Assembly: GCA_030035585.1 (NCBI GenBank)
Contig: CM057462.1
Span: forward strand, 95,439,234-95,503,233
From: Dugong dugon
Lineage: Eukaryota > Chordata > Mammalia > Sirenia > Dugongidae
Direction: 5' to 3'
Length of the DNA: 64,000 nucleotides
The stretch's first letter is position 1; each line of letters opens with the position of its first letter. The notes beneath the pieces are model-generated. The model ran no database searches. It was given only the letters and a program-made list of their open reading frames with translations, and was not told the origin of the DNA. Of the stretch, positions 57,431-64,000 are shown one piece after another. The position numbers and the translations under genes were made by a program.

Positions 57431-58660
57431 TTCACTAACTGTGGCCCCTATAGCAGTCATGCCCAGTGATATAAAGGTACACATGGAAAATGGATAACAG
57501 GGAAATTGTCTGGTAAAATAAGATAAGGTGCCAGAACCCCTGGCAAGCAGGGGACAGCAGGAAAACTAAGCGAAGATTAGGCATATAAACCAGGCTAAAA
57601 CAGTGGAGGTCATTCAGACATCCAGAGTTTACCCTGCGTCCAGGGTACACTACACTAGAAACACCTCCTCTTAGGAATGAATGCCATCCCAAACATACTT
57701 TCCAGCTTTTGTCAGAATAAGTTCACAACCAGTGAGACTGAAGCTACAGATGAAACTTATCAATGATATTGGTTCAAAGGGGCTGAAAAAGGCATGGTCT
57801 GACAACAGGAATACACAAACACCCAGGGTTATAGTAGATCAGAACTGAGACTAGGGCAAAGCATATCATCCATAATATTAAATTAACACACTGAATTATA
57901 ATCAGCTAATGCCCTAATGAAATTAGCAATCGTTACATTACTTTTGTTCCCAAAGAGAGTATAGTTCTCATCTCAAATCCATTTCTCAAGTACACCATGT
58001 GTATCCAATTTAGATTGTAGAGTTTTCCGCTTAATAGAACTGATACTCCTATCAATATTTATCAAGCAACCCTGAAATAAAAATGATCTATTGGCGAGAG
58101 CCTTCTCTTATTCCATCTTATGGGTGCCATAATTTGGTTTAATTGTCAACTATAAAAATGGTAAGATTTAGAGAACTTATTAACTTGTCCCTTTTATTGT
58201 AGAAATATTTTACCATGACCTATTTCCAGGGAAGTGACAAAATAGGGGCACAACCAATTTTTTAAAGAGATAAAAAAGAAATTGCATAAGCATCTTTGAT
58301 TTTGGGGGTTATAAATAAATCCTAAGCCACTTCAAGGAAAAAGTTGAATGATTGATGTTATAGCTCTGACACACTTTGATCCATTTAAAGTAGCAGCTCT
58401 CTGAAAATTTTTGACACATACTATTTGATTGTACTGGTGGTAGATTCTTCAATGTGTTGGGCTGGATATTGTTCTCGTTCTGAACATAATCACAAAACCT
58501 ACAAGAGGTAACTGGAGATCCAGGTATTTTTCCTGGGCTATGCACTATGTGAAACACTGCTCAATTTCAGCTAGTAAACATACTTACATGTGTACATGAA
58601 CTTTCACCCACCACACATATCCCACACACATGCACACATATCACAAAACAAAATGTGAGT
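57431..58660. other. unassigned DNA
   Basis: No repeat or gene that I can name; part may be ERV-derived. Frames up to 85 codons on the minus strand have no domain. Confidence 0.4.
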
Positions 58661-58669
58661 CACATGAAT

Positions 58670-59230
58670 GTTATTTTCTTCTAGCTGAAAAGCTGAAAAC
58701 CAAAGCAGTCTTTAATTCATTTGACTTGTTTGTAGCAGAAGCTCCCAAGGCTCCTCGTACTTCTGTCTGCTGCCAGTAGCGCTCCCCTCGAATGGGATCT
58801 GTTGACACGGCACCTTCTGGACACTTGCTGACAGGGACAAGCAGCTTATGGGTTTTGAATGGGAAGGATTTGCTAAATAAAGCTTCAGTCCAAGGCTTTA
58901 CCCCTCTCTCCCAGAGGTCAGGACACTGAAGTCCTTGGTATCTATGGAAATCACAAGGTGAACCAACAAATTATTTACATCTTACAGCTTGCTGCTTGAC
59001 ACTGATCCCCAGTTAAACCCAGTTATGTAATTAAGCTCATGCAATTATATTTTACACTGAAAATGCGGAGTGAGAAAGCTTCTTTATTTTACATCCAGAT
59101 AATTAACAGTGGCATGTGCCTCTTTGGTCCATCGTCAAAAATTGATCTCCCGATAGAAACCTCAACACATCATCCTGGTGAAATTGACTCTGCCAAAAGC
59201 TGAGGTTCTTTTATTTTTTTATCTGTAAGT
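58670..59230. promoter_or_regulatory. candidate conserved non-coding element
   Basis: Repeat-free, GC-balanced block with AATTAAGCTCATGCAATTAT (59031), ATCCAGATAATTAACAGTGG (59094) and GCTTGCTGCTTGACACTGAT. Such repeat-poor islands with homeodomain-like cores amid dense transposons are often conserved. Inference only. Confidence 0.25.
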
Positions 59231-59790
59231 TAATTTTATGTAACTCTAGTTTCTTGGTTAATATGACATGGTGTATACTTAAATGTCTTTCATTTCCTTG
59301 TGATTTCCTTGGGAGTAGCATATGATTTATTCACTTTGTAATAATTATTGAAAAGAAGATCCTGAATGCTAGTGGAAAACATGATGTTAGGATAGGGATG
59401 GCTTTATCTGAGCTTGATTGTTAAAGGAATGATTTTTTTCTTACAAAATTCTGGTTATTGCTCTTTACTTTAAGCATGTCTTTAAACTAAGCTGGTCCAC
59501 TGATTCTTCTTGTGCCTAGTGACCTTAAAAAACAAGCTTCAGGCCTCACAGAGCTCTTTGGGGGTAAATGGTCTTAGAAGGCTTGACTTCCATTGTTTCT
59601 CACTCCCTAATCCACATTAGGTACTGTCTGACTTGAAATTTCTTGGTTTTATCTCTTAGTTCTAATATTTCTTTTGCTCCTTGAGTAAGCCAACATGTCT
59701 TCATTTTATTGATGTCTGACCTTCAGAAAGGGGTAGGCTGAATCATTTAGAATGCATTTGTTTGCAAGTGACAGATAGCCAACTTGACTT
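59231..59790. other. unassigned DNA
   Basis: No supported feature before the RTE stack. Confidence 0.4.
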
Positions 59791-59792
59791 TG

Positions 59793-60469
59793 TTGTTGTT
59801 GTTAGGTGCCATTGAGTTGGATTCAACACATAGCAACCCTATGCACAACAGAACAAAACACTGCCGTGTCCAGCACCATCCTCACAATCATTCTCTAGTT
59901 GAGCCCACTGTTGCAGCCACTGAGTCAATCCATCTCATTGAGGGTCTTCCTCTTTTTTGCTGACCCTCTACTTTACCAAGCATGATGTCCTTCTCCAGGG
60001 AATAGGCCTTCCTAACAACATGTCCAAAGTACATGAGACCAAGTCTCGCCATCCTCGCTTCTAAGGGGCATTCTGGCTGTACTTCTTCCAAGACAGATTT
60101 GTTCATTCTTCTAGCAGCCCAAGATATATTCAATATTCTTCACCAACGCCATGAATCAAAGGCATCAATTCTTCTTTGGTCTTCCTTATTCATTGTCCAG
60201 CTTTCGCATGCATATGAGGCTATTGAAAACACCATGGCTTGGGTCAGGTGCATCTTACTCCTCAAAGTGACATTTTTGCTTTTTAACACTAATGAGGTCT
60301 TTTGCAGCAGATTTGCCCAGTGCAATACATCATTTGATTTCTTGACTGCTGCTTCCATGGGCGTTGATTAGGGATCCAGGAAAATGAAATCCTTGACAAC
60401 TTCAATCTTTTCTCCATTTATCATGATGTTGCTTATTGGTTCAGTTGTGAGGATTTTTGTTTTCTTTAT
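59793..60469 (-). mobile_element. RTE LINE, 3' end only visible
   Basis: Starts TTGTTGTTGTTAGGTGCCATTG and runs through the C-terminal domain (minus frames 59888-60133 and 60140-60358, with SYACESWTMNKEDQRRIDAF). It stops abruptly at GGATTTTTGTTTTCTTTAT where an LTR begins, well short of any expected truncation signal. Confidence 0.88.
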
Positions 60470-60855
60470 TGTCTTAGTTATCTCTTGCTGCTATAAAAGA
60501 AATACCACAAGTGAATGACTTTAACAAACAAAAATTTATTCTCTCACATTCTAGTAGGCCAGAAGTCTGAATTCAGGGCACCAGATCCAGGGGAAGGCTT
60601 TCTCTCTCTGTCAGCTCTGGGGGAAGGTACTCGTCATCAATCTTCCTTGGTTGAGTAGCTTCTCAGCGCAGGGACCCCAGGTTCAAAGCATGCGCTATTC
60701 TCCTGGCTCTTGTTTCTTGATGGTATGAGGCCCCCAGTCTCTCTGCTCACTTTTCTTTTTTATATCTCAAAAGAAATTGACTTAAGACACAGTCTAATCT
60801 TGTAGATGGAATCCTGCCTCATTAACATAACTACCTCTAATCCTGCCTCATTAAA
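60470..60855 (-). mobile_element. LTR of family A, cut off by the next RTE
   Basis: TGTCTTAGTTATCTCTTGCTGC to CCTGCCTCATTAAATTCAT. It has CACAAGTGAATGACTTTAAC and AAAATTTATTCTCTCACATT as in the other copies, and TCCTGCCTCATTAACATAAC as in the long copy at 9883. The other end is not in view. Confidence 0.85.
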
Positions 60856-61796
60856 TTCATGTTGTTGTTGTTGGGTGCCATCGACACAGTTCCAACTCAT
60901 AGTCAGCCTGTTACAACAAAACAAAACACTACCTGGTCCTCCGCTATCCTCACAATTGTTGTTATGCTTGAGCCCATTGTTGCAGCCACTGTGTCAATCC
61001 TTTTCATTGAGGGTCTTCCTCTTTTTCAACGACCGTACACCTTACAAACATGATGTCATTCTCCAGGGACTGGTCCCTCCTAATAACATGTCCAAAGTGT
61101 GTGAGACATAGTCTTGCCATTCTGGCTGTACTTCCTCCAAGACAGACTTGTTCGTTCTTTTGGCAGTCCATGGTATATTCAATATTCTTCACCAACACCA
61201 TAATTCAAAGACATCAATTCTTCTTCGGCCTTCCTTATTCATTATCCAGCTTTTGAATGCACATTAGGCAATTGAAAAAAACCATGGCTTGGGTCAGGTT
61301 CATCTTAGTCCTTAAAGTGATGTTTTTGCTTTTTAACACTTTAAAGAGGTCTCTTCAGCAGATTTGCCTAGTGTAATATGTCCCTTGATTTCTTGATTGC
61401 TGCTTCCATGGGTTTTGACTGTGGATCCAATAAAATGAAGTCCTTGACAACTTCAATCTTTTCTCCTTTTATAATGTTGCTGCTTATGGATCTAGTTGTG
61501 AGGATTTTTGCTTTCTTTATATTGAGGTATAATCCATACTGAAGGCTGTAGTCTTTGACCTCCATCAGTGAGTACTTCAAGTGTTCTTCAATTTCAGCAA
61601 GCAAGGTTGTTTCATCTGCATAATGCAGGTTATTAATGAGTCTTCCTCCAATCCTGATGCCCTGTTCTTCATAGAGTCCAGCTTCTCAGATTATTTGCTG
61701 GGATTATTTGCTCAGATTGAATAAGTATGGTTAGAGGATACAACCCTGATGCACACCTTTCCTGACTTTAAATCATGCAGTATCCACTTGCTCTGT

Positions 61797-62403
61797 TCAA
61801 ACAACTGTGTCTTGATCTATGTTCAGGTTTCTCATGAGCACAATTAAGTGTTCTGGAATTCCTATTCTTTGCAATTTTATCCATAATTTGTTATGATCCA
61901 CACAGTCAAATGCCTTTGCATAGTCAATAAAACACAAGTAACCAAGTTTCTGGTATTGTCTGCTTTCAGCCAGGATCCATCTGACATCATCAGTGATATC
62001 CCCGGTTCCATGTCCTCTTCTGAATCCATCTTGAATTTCTGGCAGTTCCCTGTTGACATACTGCTGCAATTGCTTTTGAATGATCTTCAGTAAAATTTTA
62101 CTTGTGTGTGATATTAATGATATTGTTTGATAATTTCTGCCTTTGATTGGGTCACCTTTCTTTGCAATGGGCACAAATATGGATCTCTTCCAGTTGGTTG
62201 GCCAGCTGTCTTCCAAATTTCTTGCATTGACGAGTGACCACTTCAAGTGCTGCATCCATTTGTTGAAACATCTCAGTCTGTATTCTGTCAATTCCCGGAG
62301 CCTTGTTTTTTGCCAGTGTCTTCAGTGCAGCTTGGATTTCTTCCTTCAGTACCATCGGTTCTTGAACATATGCTGCTTCCTGAAACGGATGAGCATTGAC
62401 CAA
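61797..62403 (-). pseudogene. RTE reverse transcriptase relic, best open stretch
   Basis: Two overlapping pieces: 62152-62403 with LAKNKAPGIDRIQTEMF and 61797-62291 (164 codons) with GFRRGHGTG and FIDYAKAFDCVDHNKLW. The active-site region farther on (near 61612) reads Y-A-D-E, the second catalytic Asp replaced by Glu. One frameshift joins the two pieces, and further breaks follow. Confidence 0.88.
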
Positions 62404-63213
62404 TTCTTTTTGGTACAGTGACTCTGTGTATTCCTTCCATCTTCTTTTGATGCTTCCTGGGTTGTTTAATATTTTCCCTGTAGAATCCTTCAGTATTGCA
62501 GCTGGAGGCTTGAATTTTTTCTTCAGTTATTTCAGCTTGAGAAATGCCAAGCCTGTTCTTCCCTTTTGGTTTTCTAACTCCAGGTCTTTGCATATTTCCT
62601 TATATTTTACTTTGTCTTCTTGAGCCACCCTTTGAAATCTTCTGTTCAGCTCTTTTACTTCATCATTTCATCATTTCTTCCATTACCTTTAGCTACTCTA
62701 CTTTCAAGAGCAGGTTTCAGAGTCTCTTCTGACATCCATTTTAGTCTTTTCTTTCTTTCCTGTCATTTTAATGACCTCTTGCTTTCTTTGTGTATGGTAT
62801 CCTTGATGTCATTCCACAGCTTGCCTGGTCTTTGGTCATTAGCGTTCAGTGTGTCCAATCTGTTCTTGAGATGGTCTCTAAATTCAGGTGAGATATATTA
62901 GAGGTCATATTTTGGCTTTCTTGGACTTGTAATTTTCTTCAGCTTCAACTTGAACTTGCATATGAGCATTTGATGGTCTGTTCCACAGTTGGCCCCTAGC
63001 CTTGTTCTCTCTGATGATATTGAGCTTTTCCATCATTTCTTTCCACAGATGTAGTCAGTTTTATTCCTATGTATTTCATCAGCAAAATCCATGTGTATAG
63101 TCACCGTTTATGTTGTTGAGAAGAGGTATTTGCAGTGAATAAGCCCTTGGTCTTGTAAAATTCTGTCACATAATCTCCTGCATCATTTCTATCCCCAAGG
63201 CCATATTTTCCAA

Positions 63214-63886
63214 CTAGAATCCTTCTTCGTCTCCAACTTTCACATTCCAATCACCAGTAATTATCAATGCATCTTGATTGCATGTTTGACCAATTTCAGA
63301 CTGCAGATGTTGGTAAAAATCTTCAATTGTTTCATCTTTGGCCTCAGTGTTTGGTGCCTCATCTTGAATAATAGTCATACTAACAGGTCTTCCTTGTAGG
63401 CATATGGGTATTATCCTATCACTGACAGTGTTGTACTTCAGGATAGTTCTTGAAATATTCTTTTTCACAATGAATGTGACACCATTCCTCTTCAATTTAT
63501 CATTCCCAGCATAGTAGACAATATGATTATCCAATTCAAATTGCCAACACTATTGCCAGCCTATTTCAGCTCACTAATGTCTAGGGATATTGATGTTATG
63601 TGTTCCATTTCATTTTTGATGACTTCCAGTTTTCCTAGATTCATACTTCATACATTCATATTATTAACGGATGTTTGCAGATGTTTCTTCTTATTTTGAG
63701 TCGTGCCACATCAAAAAATGAAGGTCCCGAAAATTTGACTCCATCCATGTCATTAGGGTCCACTCTACTTTGAGGAGGCAGATTTTCCCCCATCGTCTTT
63801 TGAGTGCCTTCCAACCTGAGGGGATTATCTTCCAGCGCTATACCAGATAATGTTCTGCTGCAATTCATAAAGTTCTCATTGGCCAA
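63214..63886 (-). pseudogene. RTE endonuclease relic
   Basis: 63214-63534 is open and carries ITGDWNVKVGDEEGF with the endonuclease G-D-W-N motif intact. 63656-63886 carries the leader-proximal part ending IRRNICKHPLII. A gap with changed frame lies between. Confidence 0.85.
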
Positions 63887-64000
63887 TTTGTTTTAGAAGT
63901 AGGTCGCTAGGTCCTTCTTACTAGTCTGTCTTAGTCTGAAAGCCCCACTGAAACCTGCCCACCACGAGTGACACTGTTGGTATTTGAAATACCAGTGGTA

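Larger units (their letters stand above)
60856..64000 (-). mobile_element. near-full-length RTE LINE running off the window
   Basis: From the 3' end (TTGTTGTTGTTGGGTGCCATC) to the leader (reverse complement of TACCACTGGTATTTCAAATA at 63981-64000). About 3.15 kb is present, so only some tens of bases of the 5' end should lie outside. It may have inserted into the LTR at 60470. Confidence 0.92.

Noticed and set aside
1..64000. a previously undescribed gene system
   Set aside because: No host genes, operon-like order or unknown conserved coding cluster is visible; the content is explained by transposable elements and unassigned single-copy DNA.

Overview
This window reads as non-coding mammalian DNA from an afrotherian (elephant, manatee or hyrax group; I favour a paenungulate). 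The evidence is about a dozen copies of the AfroSINE family, which has a tRNA-like head and a tail ending in a conserved GCTATGAGT..GACTC..GGCAAC block. Alongside are several copies of an RTE/BovB-type LINE with the same 3' end, plus eutherian L1, L2, MIR, MER5A, Tigger-like and ERVL/MaLR-like sequences. I found no host protein-coding gene, no structural RNA gene and no CRISPR or other prokaryotic feature. Every long reading frame is either a broken transposon gene or a chance frame.

Layout: 1-8 kb holds a small TA-flanked DNA transposon, two plus-strand AfroSINEs, an inverted repeat, a long terminal repeat with leader, an L2 and a MIR, then two further AfroSINEs in opposite orientations. 8-16 kb holds three copies of one LTR family (two with near-perfect and one with perfect 5-bp target duplications), MIR pieces and AT-rich single-copy DNA. 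16-18.6 kb is an old minus-strand L1. 19-23.6 kb mixes ancient repeats, MER5A, AfroSINEs and an LTR with leader. 23.7-28.7 kb is a composite L1 or half-L1 insertion bounded by a 15-bp target duplication and carrying a solo LTR and stacked 3' ends. 29.9-31.8 kb holds two minus-strand RTE copies. 33-38 kb holds eroded L1 and AfroSINEs, one with a 5' inversion. 39-41 kb holds a MIR split by a Tigger-like element, an AfroSINE and a MaLR-like LTR. 41.7-45.6 kb is an RTE inserted into an older RTE. 47.4-49.2 kb is an RTE lacking its 3' end. 49.8-50.1 kb is a tRNA(Gly)-headed composite SINE. 50.9-57.4 kb is a decayed ERV-L provirus. 59.8-64 kb is an RTE - LTR - RTE stack running off the right edge.

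How the parts relate: the RTE LINE encodes an endonuclease and reverse transcriptase, and its 3' end is shared with the AfroSINEs, which fits mobilisation of the SINEs by the LINE. The AfroSINE body also matches part of the RTE 5' leader, and two intermediate forms in this window (an internally deleted RTE and the tRNA(Gly)-headed element) suggest how a LINE could be miniaturised. That is the most interesting pattern here; I found no convincing new gene system.
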